Under the pieces are notes generated by a model. It was not told the origin of the DNA. It worked only from the letters and a program-made list of their open reading frames with translations, and searched no databases. A stretch of 64,000 nt of DNA from Paenibacillus sp. FJAT-26967 (lineage in GTDB: Bacteria; Bacillota; Bacilli; Paenibacillales; NBRC-103111): assembly GCF_001541095.1 (NCBI RefSeq), contig NZ_LMXH01000003.1, positions 1 to 64,000 on the forward strand. Direction: 5' to 3'. The position numbers and the translations under genes were made by a program. Positions 53,128 through 63,705 of the stretch are shown here, piece after piece. The number at the start of each line of letters is the position of its first letter. The first letter of the stretch is position 1.

Positions 53128-54979
53128 AAGACGTAAATTGACACTGGTAGCAGTAGATATGTTGATTGTTGCTTTGAGTATTATCGGTTCCTATTTCATA
53201 CGTTTCGAAGGTGATGTACCGGAGGTTTACAGAACCCAGGCAGGAATCTACATAATAACCGCTCTGCTGGTTACGGCGGGAAGCTTTCATTTTTTTAAGT
53301 TGTACAGCCGTATTTGGCAGTATGCAAGCGTAGGTGAATTATATTCTCTCATTAGAGCTTCCCTGGTAGGGGGAACCGTTACTTACATGGTTGTTTATAT
53401 TTTATCCGGCCTGGCGATACCTTTGTCCGTCTTTGTAGGAGCTTTGCAATCCAGCTTGTTCTTGACAGGAGGAGTGAGGTTTGCGTGGCGTATTTTTACG
53501 GATTCGTATCAGAGGAAAAAAAATCATCAGAATAAGGCATTAATCATTGGAGCCGGCGATTGCGGCAGTATTATTGCCAAAGAATTAATTCAGAACCAGG
53601 CGGCAATCATAACTCCGGTTGCCTTTATTGACGATGACCCAAGAAAACAGACGTTTCAGATTTATGGAATTCCTGTTCTGGGTGACCGGAATTCCATTGT
53701 TCAAGTTGTTGAAAAACATGAAATTAACGATATTATCATTGCAATTCCATCTGCTTCCAAGAGAGAACTGTCTGAAATTATCGAGATTTGTAAAGCCACC
53801 AAAGCCAAACTGAAAATAATCCCCATTCTGAACGACCTTATTAGCGGTAAGGTGAGTATCAAAGAAATCAGGGATGTGGAAGTGGAGGATTTGCTTGGCA
53901 GAGAGCCTGTTACAACAGACTTGCAGGGTATAGCGAATTATGTCGAGAACAAAACTGTGCTGGTTACGGGTGCAGGCGGTTCTATTGGTTCGGAACTCTG
54001 CCGCCAGATAGCGCCCTTTCACCCGGATAAGCTGCTGCTGTTGGGTCATGGAGAGAACAGCATTTATAACATTGAAATGGAACTAAGATCGAAGTTCCCA
54101 GAGCTGCAGTTGGAGACTCTAATAGCGGATGTCCAAGATCGGGAGCGTGTTGATCATATTTTTCAGAGGTACCAGCCACAAGTTATTTTTCATGCAGCAG
54201 CTCATAAGCATGTCCCATTAATGGAAAGGAATCCGTCGGAGGCTATCAAGAATAATGTCTTTGGTACCAAGAATGTAGCTGAATGCGCCGACCGGTATTC
54301 CGCTGAACGTTTTGTTCTTATTTCTACGGATAAAGCGGTGAATCCCACTAGTGTAATGGGAACGACCAAGCGGATTGCCGAAATGTTGGTGCAAAGTTTA
54401 AATGCAACCAGCACTACCGTATTTGCGGCTGTTCGTTTTGGCAACGTACTTGGAAGCAGAGGAAGTGTTATACCCAGATTCAAGCAGCAGATTCGAAGTG
54501 GGGGTCCTGTTACCGTAACACACCCGGATATGATCCGTTATTTCATGACGATTCCAGAAGCTGTACAGTTAGTGATTCAAGCTGGCGCGATCGCTAAAGG
54601 CGGAGAGGTCTTTATTCTGGATATGGGAGCTCCTGTTAAGATCAGTGATCTGGCTAGAGACTTGATCCGGTTGTCGGGATTTGAGCCCGAAGTGGATATA
54701 CAGATAGAATACTCAGGGGTAAGGCCGGGGGAGAAGTTGTTCGAGGAGCTGCTTACCAGCGAAGAAGGCATCAGCTCCACCAAACACAATCGTATTTTTA
54801 TCGGGAAGCCGACAAGTCTTCAAAGAAGTTACTTGGAATTTGAAATCAAAAAGCTGGATAAGGTTATGAAAGAGGAACCGAGAGTAATATGTGAATTACT
54901 CCAGAACATCGTACCTACATTTAAGAGTGAGCAGATTAAAACAACGGAAACTGAAGAAAAAGAGTTGTCGTTAGTATAA
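53117..54979 (+). CDS. Nucleotide-sugar 4,6-dehydratase, membrane type (EpsC/CapD/PglF-like)
   Basis: 620 residues from the ATG at 53117 (GGAGGG upstream; the reading from 53078 has no RBS). Four N-terminal helices (about 1-130), a first nucleotide-binding fold (GAGDCGSII), then the SDR catalytic domain with VTGAGGSIGSELC (about 288-300), the TDKAVNPTSVMGTTKR block, which holds the Met-Lys variant of the YxxxK motif, and VRFGNVLGSRGS. It makes a 4-keto-6-deoxy sugar from a UDP-sugar. It is the first gene after the EAR/terminator region. Confidence 0.92.
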   Translation: MIFRRRKLTLVAVDMLIVALSIIGSYFIRFEGDVPEVYRTQAGIYIITALLVTAGSFHFFKLYSRIWQYASVGELYSLIRASLVGGTVTYMVVYILSGLAIPLSVFVGALQSSLFLTGGVRFAWRIFTDSYQRKKNHQNKALIIGAGDCGSIIAKELIQNQAAIITPVAFIDDDPRKQTFQIYGIPVLGDRNSIVQVVEKHEINDIIIAIPSASKRELSEIIEICKATKAKLKIIPILNDLISGKVSIKEIRDVEVEDLLGREPVTTDLQGIANYVENKTVLVTGAGGSIGSELCRQIAPFHPDKLLLLGHGENSIYNIEMELRSKFPELQLETLIADVQDRERVDHIFQRYQPQVIFHAAAHKHVPLMERNPSEAIKNNVFGTKNVAECADRYSAERFVLISTDKAVNPTSVMGTTKRIAEMLVQSLNATSTTVFAAVRFGNVLGSRGSVIPRFKQQIRSGGPVTVTHPDMIRYFMTIPEAVQLVIQAGAIAKGGEVFILDMGAPVKISDLARDLIRLSGFEPEVDIQIEYSGVRPGEKLFEELLTSEEGISSTKHNRIFIGKPTSLQRSYLEFEIKKLDKVMKEEPRVICELLQNIVPTFKSEQIKTTETEEKELSLV

Positions 54980-54989
54980 GGAGAAATCT

Positions 54990-56279
54990 ATGTCCAGCAC
55001 ATTAGAAAACAAGATTTCTAAAGGGAGTTTATCTTTAAGTAGGAATTTTTCATGGACCTTATTGGGGAATATTATTTATGCACTTTGTCAGTGGGGAATA
55101 TTGATGGCCTTGGCAAAATTAGGCGATGCAAGGATGGTAGGCCAGTTTGCTCTAGCACTTGCTGTCACCGCTCCGGTATTTATGTTTCTGAACCTTCAGC
55201 TAAGAGCAGTATTAGCGACAGATGCAAATAAAAATATGCCTTTTAGTCAATATATAGGATTAAGAATATGTACTACGTTCCTTGCCCTGATTGTATTAGG
55301 AGGATTTATAATAATTAGCGGTTACGATGTGCAAACTCAACTTATTATTTTTCTGATAGCTTTATCCAAAGCTGCTGAATCAATAAGTGATATTATCTAC
55401 GGTCTATTACAAAATAACGAGAAAATGGACTTTATCTCTATATCCTTAATTGTAAGAGGCGTAGCATCTTTATTGGTCACAAGCGGTATGCTCTATGTTA
55501 CAGGGGATTTAACGATTAGCTTATTGACTTACATGGTATCTTGGCTATTGATTTTAATTGTTTACGATATCCCGAAGAGCAGAATTTTTTCCGTTTTAAC
55601 ACCAACACTTTCTTTAAAATCACTGCTGCCACTTTTACGAATAAGTTTGCCGATGGGTTTTGTAATGTTATTAATATCCTTAAATACCAACATCCCAAGA
55701 TATTTTATTTCCGGCTACGAGGGAACGGAACAACTCGGATACTTTTCTGCATTAGCATACGTGATGGTTGCAGGTACAACTGTTATATCTGCACTCGGGC
55801 AAAGTGCTAGTCCCAGATTAGCTAAGTATTATTCCAGTGGTAAGTTGAACAGTTTTTACACGCTATTAATGAAAATAGGTATGCTTTTTATTATTTTGGC
55901 TTTAAGTGCAATTAGTATTGTAGTGTTCCTGGGGCAACCGATTCTTTCAATTCTGTATGGCTCTTCTTATAGTGAGTATTCTCACATCTTTACTTTAATC
56001 ACTATAGGTGCAGGTATCGGATATCTCGGATCTCTTATCGGATATGGACTTACAGCCGCAAGAATATTTGGTACACAAGTATATTTATTCTTATTTATTA
56101 ATATGTCCCTGTTACTCGCGTGTTATCTCTTGATTCCAAGTCTTGGTCTAGAAGGAGCTGCCTATTCGTTGATTATTGGAAATATAGCTCAGGTAATAGG
56201 GAGTTTGTTTATATTCTATTTCCATCTCTATAAACGTGGAAGTACTGGTAATATAGGGACAGTTGCCAGTAAAGATTAA
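54990..56279 (+). CDS. Polysaccharide flippase (Wzx-like)
   Basis: 429 residues with about 12 membrane helices of the MATE/MOP type. It would flip lipid-linked repeat units across the membrane. AAGGAGA precedes the ATG. Next gene is the polymerase. Confidence 0.87.
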   Translation: MSSTLENKISKGSLSLSRNFSWTLLGNIIYALCQWGILMALAKLGDARMVGQFALALAVTAPVFMFLNLQLRAVLATDANKNMPFSQYIGLRICTTFLALIVLGGFIIISGYDVQTQLIIFLIALSKAAESISDIIYGLLQNNEKMDFISISLIVRGVASLLVTSGMLYVTGDLTISLLTYMVSWLLILIVYDIPKSRIFSVLTPTLSLKSLLPLLRISLPMGFVMLLISLNTNIPRYFISGYEGTEQLGYFSALAYVMVAGTTVISALGQSASPRLAKYYSSGKLNSFYTLLMKIGMLFIILALSAISIVVFLGQPILSILYGSSYSEYSHIFTLITIGAGIGYLGSLIGYGLTAARIFGTQVYLFLFINMSLLLACYLLIPSLGLEGAAYSLIIGNIAQVIGSLFIFYFHLYKRGSTGNIGTVASKD

Positions 56280-56297
56280 TTATGGAGGAATTAAGCT

Positions 56298-57677
56298 GTG
56301 CGTATCTTAAGAAATTTAATTTTACTCTCTTTTGTGCTGCTTATACTCCAAATTGTTGCATGGAAAGTATCTGAGTATGTGTTAACCATAGGTTTTATGT
56401 GTTTAATCTTTTTAGCTATAAATTCAATTTTTTTAACAATCTATATTACTAAGAGAAAACCCATCTCCATATATAGTGACCTGGTTGTTCTTTTTATGGT
56501 TTTCTTTACGTTATACGGTATTGCATACCCATTGGATTATACGTTAGGACTGCTGCATGATTATTCCTATGAACAGGTCTATAAATCAATTGTAGTTTAT
56601 GTGCTGGCAAGTATTTCTCTAATCATCGGTATAAGTTTGAGTCAGGCTCTTTTAAAAAGTAGGGATCATAAAGTTAAAAGTGTAGTTCAGGGTTTACATT
56701 ACAGCAGCTTGAATTTTGCGGGTATTACAATACTATTCCTGGGGCTTTTAGCGATGCTGTATGATCTGTATCGCTTAGGTGGATTTAATGTATTAGGTGT
56801 CGCTAATCGGATGGATTATTTTTACGCTCAGCGTAATCTTGGAGGTTCAACTCTTCCTTTTAAAGAACTCACTGGCGCTGGATTTTTAACACTTGCAGTA
56901 TCTGTAAATAATTTGAAGCAGGTAAGATATTTACTAATAGGTCTAATGGTTGTATGCTCCTTTTTATTTTTCGGTATGGGAAGTCGGGCATACATAATAA
57001 TTGTGGCTCTCCCAGTATTAGCAACCTTACTCCATAGGAAGCTTGTTACAATTAATACGAGGAAAAGTATTCTCATCATGTTAGTATACTTAATTATGTT
57101 ATCTCCAATATTTACAAATGTAAGAGATAGCATTATTACTAAATCGGACTTATTCAATTTACCTAAAGAAGACTGGGCATTCTCATCAGGAGAAACTGGA
57201 GCGGCCTTTCAGATTTCAACTAAAATCATTTCTAATGATGGCTGGAATGGTGCGGACGCTTCGTATATTACGGCTATGATGTATATGTTACCCTCCAATG
57301 TATATCTGGCAATTACCGGCCATAATAAACCGATGAACTTGTCTGAATGGTATGTCTCACACTATCTTCCCTATACTTATAAAAGCGGCGGGGGAGTAGG
57401 CTTTTCACCAATAGCACAAGCATGGATGAATGGAAAATATGCGGGTATTATCCTGGTGTACATGTTGATTGGCTACCTGATAAGCAGACTTAACAATAAA
57501 GGTCTATTGAAGTACATTTTAATTGGGCTTGTTCTCTCATTCCAAAGAAGTTCATTTCAATCTTTTTTTAGCAGCTTCTTGATAATGTCTCTTGCATTGG
57601 GAGGTATCATTGTGATTTCGGTCATCCTATCTAAAAGGAAAGCTTCCTTTCCATACGAGGCTAATCTTATAAAATAA
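56298..57677 (+). CDS. Polysaccharide polymerase (Wzy-like)
   Basis: 459 residues, GTG start behind ATGGAGG, about 11 membrane helices with a long outside loop (about residues 260-370), the usual plan of Wzy O-antigen/EPS polymerases. The sequence itself is too divergent for a firmer call; placement between Wzx and glycosyltransferases supports it. Confidence 0.78.
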   Translation: MRILRNLILLSFVLLILQIVAWKVSEYVLTIGFMCLIFLAINSIFLTIYITKRKPISIYSDLVVLFMVFFTLYGIAYPLDYTLGLLHDYSYEQVYKSIVVYVLASISLIIGISLSQALLKSRDHKVKSVVQGLHYSSLNFAGITILFLGLLAMLYDLYRLGGFNVLGVANRMDYFYAQRNLGGSTLPFKELTGAGFLTLAVSVNNLKQVRYLLIGLMVVCSFLFFGMGSRAYIIIVALPVLATLLHRKLVTINTRKSILIMLVYLIMLSPIFTNVRDSIITKSDLFNLPKEDWAFSSGETGAAFQISTKIISNDGWNGADASYITAMMYMLPSNVYLAITGHNKPMNLSEWYVSHYLPYTYKSGGGVGFSPIAQAWMNGKYAGIILVYMLIGYLISRLNNKGLLKYILIGLVLSFQRSSFQSFFSSFLIMSLALGGIIVISVILSKRKASFPYEANLIK

Positions 57678-57688
57678 GGAACAAAGGC

Positions 57689-58825
57689 GTGATTTTGTTG
57701 AACGAGAAGAACGGCAACCCTAAAAAAATTAGGGTTCTTTTTTTTATCACTTCATTGGCTGGAGGAGGGGCAGAAAAAGTAGTCTCCATGTTACTATCCG
57801 CTCTTAATCCAAAAATTTATGATTTACATCTGTTAGTTAATAGGAATGAAGGACCCTATGTCGATCTTATTCCTTCTCACGTAACAATAACAGAGTTGAA
57901 ATCGGCTCGATTACGAAGTTCATTGAAGCATATAGTGAATGAATTAAGAGAAATCCAACCAGACGTAGTAATATCACATTTATGGGAAATTAACGTACTT
58001 ACGATACTGGCCAAAAAAATAGGTAAATTGAAATTTAAAACGATTCTATGTGAACACAGTACGATTAGTCGAAAAAGATTTTTTGGAGCAAATTCAATTA
58101 GAAAGTGGGCCTATCGAGACAGTGATATAATCGTGGGCGTTTCAGAAGGTTTAGGAATGGAAATTGAACATATTTTAAAGGTCGATAAGAAAAAAATCAG
58201 AGTTATTTACAATCCCGTAATTGGAAATGATTTTGCAGCACGCGTTAAGGCTCCATGTAGTCATCCATGGTTTCAGGAAGAAATTCCAGTGCTTATTGGC
58301 TTAGGCCGTCTTGTACCGGAAAAAAGGTTTGATCTATTTTTAGAAGCTGTAAAAGAATTAAACAATTTGAAGATCCCTGTAAGGGGCATTATTTTAGGAG
58401 AAGGTCCACTAAGGAAAGAACTCGAGAATCAAAGAGATTTGTTGAATCTAAATGGGACTATTGATCTCCTGGGATTTGTAGAAAACCCACTTCCTTACTT
58501 GAACTTAGGGTCTGTATTCATTCAAACTTCAGATTATGAAGGGTTACCAACCGCGTTGATTGAAGCGGTCGCCTGTGGCATAAAAATTGTAGCCACGAAT
58601 ACTCATACCGGTACTGAAGAAGTGTTGGAAAATGGTGTGCATGGGCGTATCGTAAGCAGAGGGGATTTGAAGGAAATTGTAGAACAAACAAAAGAATTAC
58701 TTATAAAGCAAGAATGGAAAAAAACCAAGGGTTTACTTATAGATAACAGTCCCTTCTCTTTAATTAAAGCAACCAATCAATATTCTCAGCTTATTACTGA
58801 AGTAATGAAGGCGGATAGCGCTTAA
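57689..58825 (+). CDS. Glycosyltransferase, family 4 type
   Basis: 378 residues, GTG start with AAGGA 9 bases before. N-terminal SLAGGGAEKVVSML, then the GT-B C-terminal nucleotide-binding half with LIGLGRLVPEKRFD, LGFVENPLPYL and SDYEGLPTALIEAV (the E-x7-E region). It adds a sugar to the growing lipid-linked repeat. Confidence 0.9.
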   Translation: MILLNEKNGNPKKIRVLFFITSLAGGGAEKVVSMLLSALNPKIYDLHLLVNRNEGPYVDLIPSHVTITELKSARLRSSLKHIVNELREIQPDVVISHLWEINVLTILAKKIGKLKFKTILCEHSTISRKRFFGANSIRKWAYRDSDIIVGVSEGLGMEIEHILKVDKKKIRVIYNPVIGNDFAARVKAPCSHPWFQEEIPVLIGLGRLVPEKRFDLFLEAVKELNNLKIPVRGIILGEGPLRKELENQRDLLNLNGTIDLLGFVENPLPYLNLGSVFIQTSDYEGLPTALIEAVACGIKIVATNTHTGTEEVLENGVHGRIVSRGDLKEIVEQTKELLIKQEWKKTKGLLIDNSPFSLIKATNQYSQLITEVMKADSA

Positions 58826-58862
58826 GTTAGGCTTATAAAAAAAGTTGAAGGTAGTGGATTAT

Positions 58863-59669
58863 TTGGTTGACATTAGCATTATTATGAGTGTGTACAATGA
58901 TGAGAATTATTTAGAAGAGAGTATAAATTCTATATTGAATCAGACATTCACTAATTGGGAATGCATCATTATTAATGATGCTTCTAGAGACAGGTCTAGT
59001 GAAATAATCCAACATTATAGCACCATAGATCCGCGTATAAAAGTAATCAATCTCACAGTGAACCAAGGGTTAGCTAACGCTTTAAATATGGGCATACAAA
59101 ATGCTAACGGGACTTATATTGCTAGACACGATAGTGACGATATTATGCTGATGGATCGATTATCTAAACAATTTGACTTTATGGAGACTAATAAAGAAAT
59201 TGGTGTTCTAGGTTCATTTGCGAAGATAATTGATGAAGACGGGGTATTGAAGGGAAGCATTATTACTCCACGTATACCAAACTCAAAAAATATTTGTAAA
59301 GGAAATCCTGTTATCCATCCTTCTGTTCTTGTTAGAAAAGAATTATTTAATCAGATAGGGAGCTATGATGCATCTCTGAGAAGATGCCAGGATTATGCGT
59401 TATGGTTCCATTTTATTTCGTGCGGTGTTAATTTTTATAATCTGGAGGAAGAATTATTATTATATAGGATTACAAGAAGCTCCTATTTGAAAAAAAAGTT
59501 TAGGTATCGCTTGTCTGAAGCTCAAATTATCTGGAAGGGATGTTGGAAATTAAACAAGAAATTTACTGGTTTATTATACGCTATTAAGCCTATTTTAGTA
59601 GGAGTGCTGCCAAAAGATATTTACCGCAATATACAATTTAAAAAGTCTTTTAGTAAAAGCCATTCGTAA
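58863..59669 (+). CDS. Glycosyltransferase, family 2
   Basis: GT-A fold: VDISIIMSVYNDE at the start, INDASRDRS, and DSDD (ARHDSDDIM, the DxD). I start at the TTG at 58863, which has the AAGGT about 10 bases ahead and begins right at the first beta-strand; TTG 58845 and GTG 58854 are in frame and would add a few residues. 269 residues. It adds another sugar of the repeat unit. Confidence 0.88.
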   Translation: MVDISIIMSVYNDENYLEESINSILNQTFTNWECIIINDASRDRSSEIIQHYSTIDPRIKVINLTVNQGLANALNMGIQNANGTYIARHDSDDIMLMDRLSKQFDFMETNKEIGVLGSFAKIIDEDGVLKGSIITPRIPNSKNICKGNPVIHPSVLVRKELFNQIGSYDASLRRCQDYALWFHFISCGVNFYNLEEELLLYRITRSSYLKKKFRYRLSEAQIIWKGCWKLNKKFTGLLYAIKPILVGVLPKDIYRNIQFKKSFSKSHS

Positions 59670-59681
59670 CAGGAGGTTAAC

Positions 59682-60707
59682 ATGATTCTAATAACAGGGG
59701 CAGCGGGCTTTATCGGAGCGCACCTTTCCAGACGCCTTATGCAGGACGGATATGACGTAATAGGCGTGGATAACTTAAACGAATATTATGACGTCCAGTT
59801 AAAGCGGGATCGGCTGAAATGGCTGCAAAGTGAAAATTTCAAATTCCATGAATTAGGTCTTGAGAACGGAACAGAATTAAACGCGGTCTTCGAACAATAT
59901 AATCCCAGAATCGTGATCAACCTGGCGGCACAAGCGGGCGTAAGATATAGTCTGGAAAATCCTTCGGCCTATATCTCTTCCAATATTACCGGCTTCACTA
60001 ATATTCTTGAGGCTTGCCGGCATTATAAAGTGGATCATCTGATCTATGCGTCCTCAAGCTCTGTGTACGGGGCCAACAAGAAGATTCCTTTCGCCGTCAC
60101 GGACAATGTAGATCATCCTGTTAGCTTGTATGCTGCAACCAAGAAATCCAACGAGCTTATGGCACATACATACAGCCATCTGTTCGGACTTCCGACTACA
60201 GGCCTCCGGTTTTTTACGGTTTATGGTCCCTGGGGACGTCCGGACATGGCTTATTTTTCTTTTACGGGAAAAATTCTTGCAGGTAAGCCAATTCAGATCT
60301 TTAATCATGGCGAAATGCGGCGCGATTTTACTTATATCGACGATATCGTCGAAGGTATAGTCAGACTGATTGACTGCCCGCCTGCCAATAGACTCGAAAG
60401 TGAACTGAGCAGTTCAACGGCCCCTTATAAAATCTATAATATCGGCAACAATCAACCTGTTGAATTAATGAAGTTTGTCCGCATCCTAGAACAGCATCTG
60501 GATAGAAAAGCGGTTATGGAGCTGCTTCCAATGCAGCCGGGCGACGTTAAAGAAACGTTTGCAGACATTGAGGAATTGAAGAAGGATACCGGCTTCTCGC
60601 CTTCGACGTCATTGGAACAGGGCCTCCGGAATTTCGTGAGCTGGTATTTGGATTACTACCAAATAAATGAACCTGCAGTTTCCGCCAAAACTAATGATGG
60701 TCGGTGA
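59682..60707 (+). CDS. NAD-dependent epimerase, UDP-glucuronate 4-epimerase-like
   Basis: 341 residues. GxxGxxG motif ITGAAGFIGAHL, catalytic YxxxK in SLYAATKKSNE, and GVDNLNEYYDVQLKRDRL typical of CapI/LspL enzymes. It would make UDP-galacturonate from UDP-glucuronate. The UDP-glucose dehydrogenase and GalU genes further on supply UDP-glucuronate. Confidence 0.88.
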   Translation: MILITGAAGFIGAHLSRRLMQDGYDVIGVDNLNEYYDVQLKRDRLKWLQSENFKFHELGLENGTELNAVFEQYNPRIVINLAAQAGVRYSLENPSAYISSNITGFTNILEACRHYKVDHLIYASSSSVYGANKKIPFAVTDNVDHPVSLYAATKKSNELMAHTYSHLFGLPTTGLRFFTVYGPWGRPDMAYFSFTGKILAGKPIQIFNHGEMRRDFTYIDDIVEGIVRLIDCPPANRLESELSSSTAPYKIYNIGNNQPVELMKFVRILEQHLDRKAVMELLPMQPGDVKETFADIEELKKDTGFSPSTSLEQGLRNFVSWYLDYYQINEPAVSAKTNDGR

Positions 60708-60710
60708 AGC

Positions 60711-61841
60711 ATGAGAAACGTATTATTCGTTACGACTGTTGATACAACTGTGAGGGCCTTCCTCCTGCCGCATATCCGGTATTTTCTGGAGAGGGGCTAT
60801 CATGTGGAGATCGCGACGGGTGTGCTGGACAGGAATTGGCTCGAGGAGCAGCTTCCTGATGTTCCATTACACGCAATCTCTTTTCATAGAAGCATTAAAA
60901 GCCCCGATAACTTAAAAGCATTCCTGGCGATCAGGAAGCTGCTGCTTACGAATAAATATGACCTTATTCATGTGCATACGCCTATAGCTTCATTTGTCAC
61001 AAGGCTGGCGAGCATTTTCACAAGATCCCAAGTGCTGTATACGGCTCATGGATTTCACTTTAACGAGAACGGAAGTTTCCTTGGGAACTTCCTTTTTAAA
61101 TGGGCGGAGAAATTAGCCGGTTACCGAACGGATAAGCTAGTTGTTATTAATACGGACGATAAGATTGCGGCTTCGCAAATTGTCCCTGCCCACAAAATTT
61201 CTTATATTAAGGGTGTCGGTATTGACACCGAGTTATATAAACCGGTGGTGGATGAAGGATCTAAAGCCGCGTTTAAGCATGAACTGGGTATAGCCCCTCA
61301 AACCAAAGTTGTCACCCATATTGCCGAATTTAACGGTAATAAGAGACAGATTGATGTCGTAGAGGCCACCGATTGTTTGAAGAAGAGCGGTGTGGAAGAT
61401 TTTATTGTGCTTCTGGTGGGGAATGGAAGCAGTTTGGAAGAAATTCAGGAGATCATTATATCCAAAAATTTAGAAGACCGAATCCAGTGTTTAGGATACC
61501 GAAGCGATATAGCGGAGGTACTGAGCATCTCGGATATCGGTCTTTTGGTTTCTCTGAGGGAAGGTTTGCCCAGATCCATCATGGAGATGATGGCGATGGA
61601 GATTCCTGTCATTGCCACCGAGATCCGGGGAAACCGGGATCTTATCCGGGATGGAGAGACGGGATATTTGGTTCCTGTCAAAAGTCCGGAGCTGCTGGCC
61701 CAAAAAATGAAAGAGCTCTTGTTGAACGAGGAACGAAGACGATTGTTCGGCCATAATGCGCGCGAGCGTGTTCTAACAGAATTCGCGCTTCCAAGAATTA
61801 TTACAAATATGGAACTGGTATATAAGGAGTTGGGGATATGA
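60711..61841 (+). CDS. Glycosyltransferase, family 4 (EpsD-like)
   Basis: 376 residues. N-terminal MRNVLFVTTVDTTVRAFLLP and HVHTPIASFVTRL, with the C-terminal LREGLPRSIMEMMA (E-x7-E) region. Starts 3 bases after the epimerase and overlaps the next gene by 4 bases (ATGA). Confidence 0.9.
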   Translation: MRNVLFVTTVDTTVRAFLLPHIRYFLERGYHVEIATGVLDRNWLEEQLPDVPLHAISFHRSIKSPDNLKAFLAIRKLLLTNKYDLIHVHTPIASFVTRLASIFTRSQVLYTAHGFHFNENGSFLGNFLFKWAEKLAGYRTDKLVVINTDDKIAASQIVPAHKISYIKGVGIDTELYKPVVDEGSKAAFKHELGIAPQTKVVTHIAEFNGNKRQIDVVEATDCLKKSGVEDFIVLLVGNGSSLEEIQEIIISKNLEDRIQCLGYRSDIAEVLSISDIGLLVSLREGLPRSIMEMMAMEIPVIATEIRGNRDLIRDGETGYLVPVKSPELLAQKMKELLLNEERRRLFGHNARERVLTEFALPRIITNMELVYKELGI

Positions 61842-62773
61842 AGGTATTAGTTACGGGCGGAGCAGGTTTTATCGGTTCTCATGTGGTGGATCAATTGATT
61901 CAGGAGAACCATCAGGTTGTTATAACGGATAACCTGAGCACAGGTAATGAAGAATATTTAAACCCGGAAGCGAAGTTCTATCACGTATCCATTGAATCCG
62001 ATGATATGAAGGCGATATTCGCATCGGAGTCTCCGGAAGTCGTCATCCATCTTGCCGCTCAGATTGATGTTCAGAAATCGCTGCATGATCCCCAGTATGA
62101 TGCGGCGATTAACATTCTAGGGACGATCCACTTATTGGAACTTTGCAAAACTCATCAAACCCGCAAGTTTATATACTCTTCTTCTGCTGCTGTGTATGGC
62201 AATCCGAACTACCTGGCAATTGACGAACAGCACCCCATCCAGCCTTTGTCCTCCTATGGCATTTCGAAATATACGCCTGAGAAATATATCCGCATGTACG
62301 CTGATTTAACGGGCCTCGATTACACCATTCTGCGCTACGCGAATGTATACGGGGCGAGGCAGATCCCTAAAGGTGAGGGCGGCGTTGTCTCCATATTCGT
62401 AGACAAACTTCTTGTCGGAGAGAGTCCGGTTATTTTTGGGGACGGCCTGCAGACCCGGGATTTTATCTATGTAGGAGACGTAGCAAGAGCGAATATTGCA
62501 GCCATGTATGGGGGAAGTCGGGAAGTTGTTAATATCAGCACGAATTCCCCAACGTCTGTTTCAGATTTGTACAGCATAATTGCAGATATCTATAAGACGG
62601 ATTTGCGTCCGCAGCTTGCGCCGGCGAGAGAAGGCGATATTCTTCACAGTTATCTGGATAACTCCAAAGCTGCGCAGGTTCTGGGATGGAAACCGCAGAT
62701 TAGTCTTCTTGAGGGTCTTAACAAGACAGTCGAGTATTACCAATCCATTCACAAGACGAAAGTACTGCTGTAA
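61838..62773 (+). CDS. NAD-dependent epimerase, UDP-glucose 4-epimerase-like
   Basis: 311 residues. [14 protein letters not shown], catalytic [11 protein letters not shown] (YxxxK), and [16 protein letters not shown]. GalE/WbpP-like; the exact sugar is not certain. Confidence 0.88.
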   Translation: MKVLVTGGAGFIGSHVVDQLIQENHQVVITDNLSTGNEEYLNPEAKFYHVSIESDDMKAIFASESPEVVIHLAAQIDVQKSLHDPQYDAAINILGTIHLLELCKTHQTRKFIYSSSAAVYGNPNYLAIDEQHPIQPLSSYGISKYTPEKYIRMYADLTGLDYTILRYANVYGARQIPKGEGGVVSIFVDKLLVGESPVIFGDGLQTRDFIYVGDVARANIAAMYGGSREVVNISTNSPTSVSDLYSIIADIYKTDLRPQLAPAREGDILHSYLDNSKAAQVLGWKPQISLLEGLNKTVEYYQSIHKTKVLL

Positions 62774-62805
62774 TCAGTTTAGAGATAGGAATTGGAGGAA
62801 CCGGT

Positions 62806-63705
62806 ATGAAGGTGAAAAAAGCGATTATTCCCGCAGCTGGCTTAGGAACGAGATTTCTCCCGGCAACGAAGGCGCAGCCCAAAGAAATGCTCCCTATTGT
62901 AGATAAGCCGACAATTCAATATATTGTGGAAGAAGCGATTGAATCTGGAATTGAAGATATTCTAATCATTAGCGGACGAGGGAAAAGAGCGATAGAGGAC
63001 CACTTCGATAAGTCTTTCGAGCTGGAAGAAACATTGGAGAACAAAGGGAAATTCGAAGAGCTGGAACGAATCAGGGATATATCTAATTTGGCTAATATTC
63101 ATTATATCCGACAAAAAGAGCCTAAGGGATTAGGCCATGCTATATACTGCGCCAAGACATTTATCGGCAATGAACCCTTTGCCGTTCTTCTGGGGGATGA
63201 TATTGTTCAATCCGCTAAACCATGCACCCGGCAATTGATGGAAGTCTATGAAGAACACCAGTCTTCTGTAGTCGGAGTCCAGTGGGTGCCTGACCAGGAT
63301 GTTCACAAATACGGAATCGTGGATGCGGGCGGGCAGACGGTACATTCTAATATTATTGCCGTACGCTCCTTAGTGGAGAAACCTGCCGTAGGAAGCGCGC
63401 CATCCAATTATGCGATCATGGGGCGGTACATCTTATGTCCTGAGATTTTCGATATTCTCGAGACCCAAGAGGAAGGTGCGGGCGGAGAAATTCAATTGAC
63501 GGATGCCATTCGCAAACTGAACGCTATTCATTCGGTGCTCGCTTATCAGTTCGATGGAGTCCGTTATGATGTCGGTGATAAATTCGGTTTTATTAAAGCA
63601 ACGATAGATTTCGCACTTCAGAGAGAAGATCTCAGACAGGAAGTCCGCAGTTATCTTCACCGAATTTTTGAGAAAGAGCTTATGGTTCAGGGAGGAATGT
63701 TATGA
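62806..63705 (+). CDS. galU: UTP-glucose-1-phosphate uridylyltransferase
   Basis: 299 residues. Nucleotide-binding [16 protein letters not shown], then [19 protein letters not shown] and LGDDIV (DxD-type metal site). It makes UDP-glucose for the polysaccharide pathway. Overlaps the next gene by 4 bases. Confidence 0.94.
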   Translation: MKVKKAIIPAAGLGTRFLPATKAQPKEMLPIVDKPTIQYIVEEAIESGIEDILIISGRGKRAIEDHFDKSFELEETLENKGKFEELERIRDISNLANIHYIRQKEPKGLGHAIYCAKTFIGNEPFAVLLGDDIVQSAKPCTRQLMEVYEEHQSSVVGVQWVPDQDVHKYGIVDAGGQTVHSNIIAVRSLVEKPAVGSAPSNYAIMGRYILCPEIFDILETQEEGAGGEIQLTDAIRKLNAIHSVLAYQFDGVRYDVGDKFGFIKATIDFALQREDLRQEVRSYLHRIFEKELMVQGGML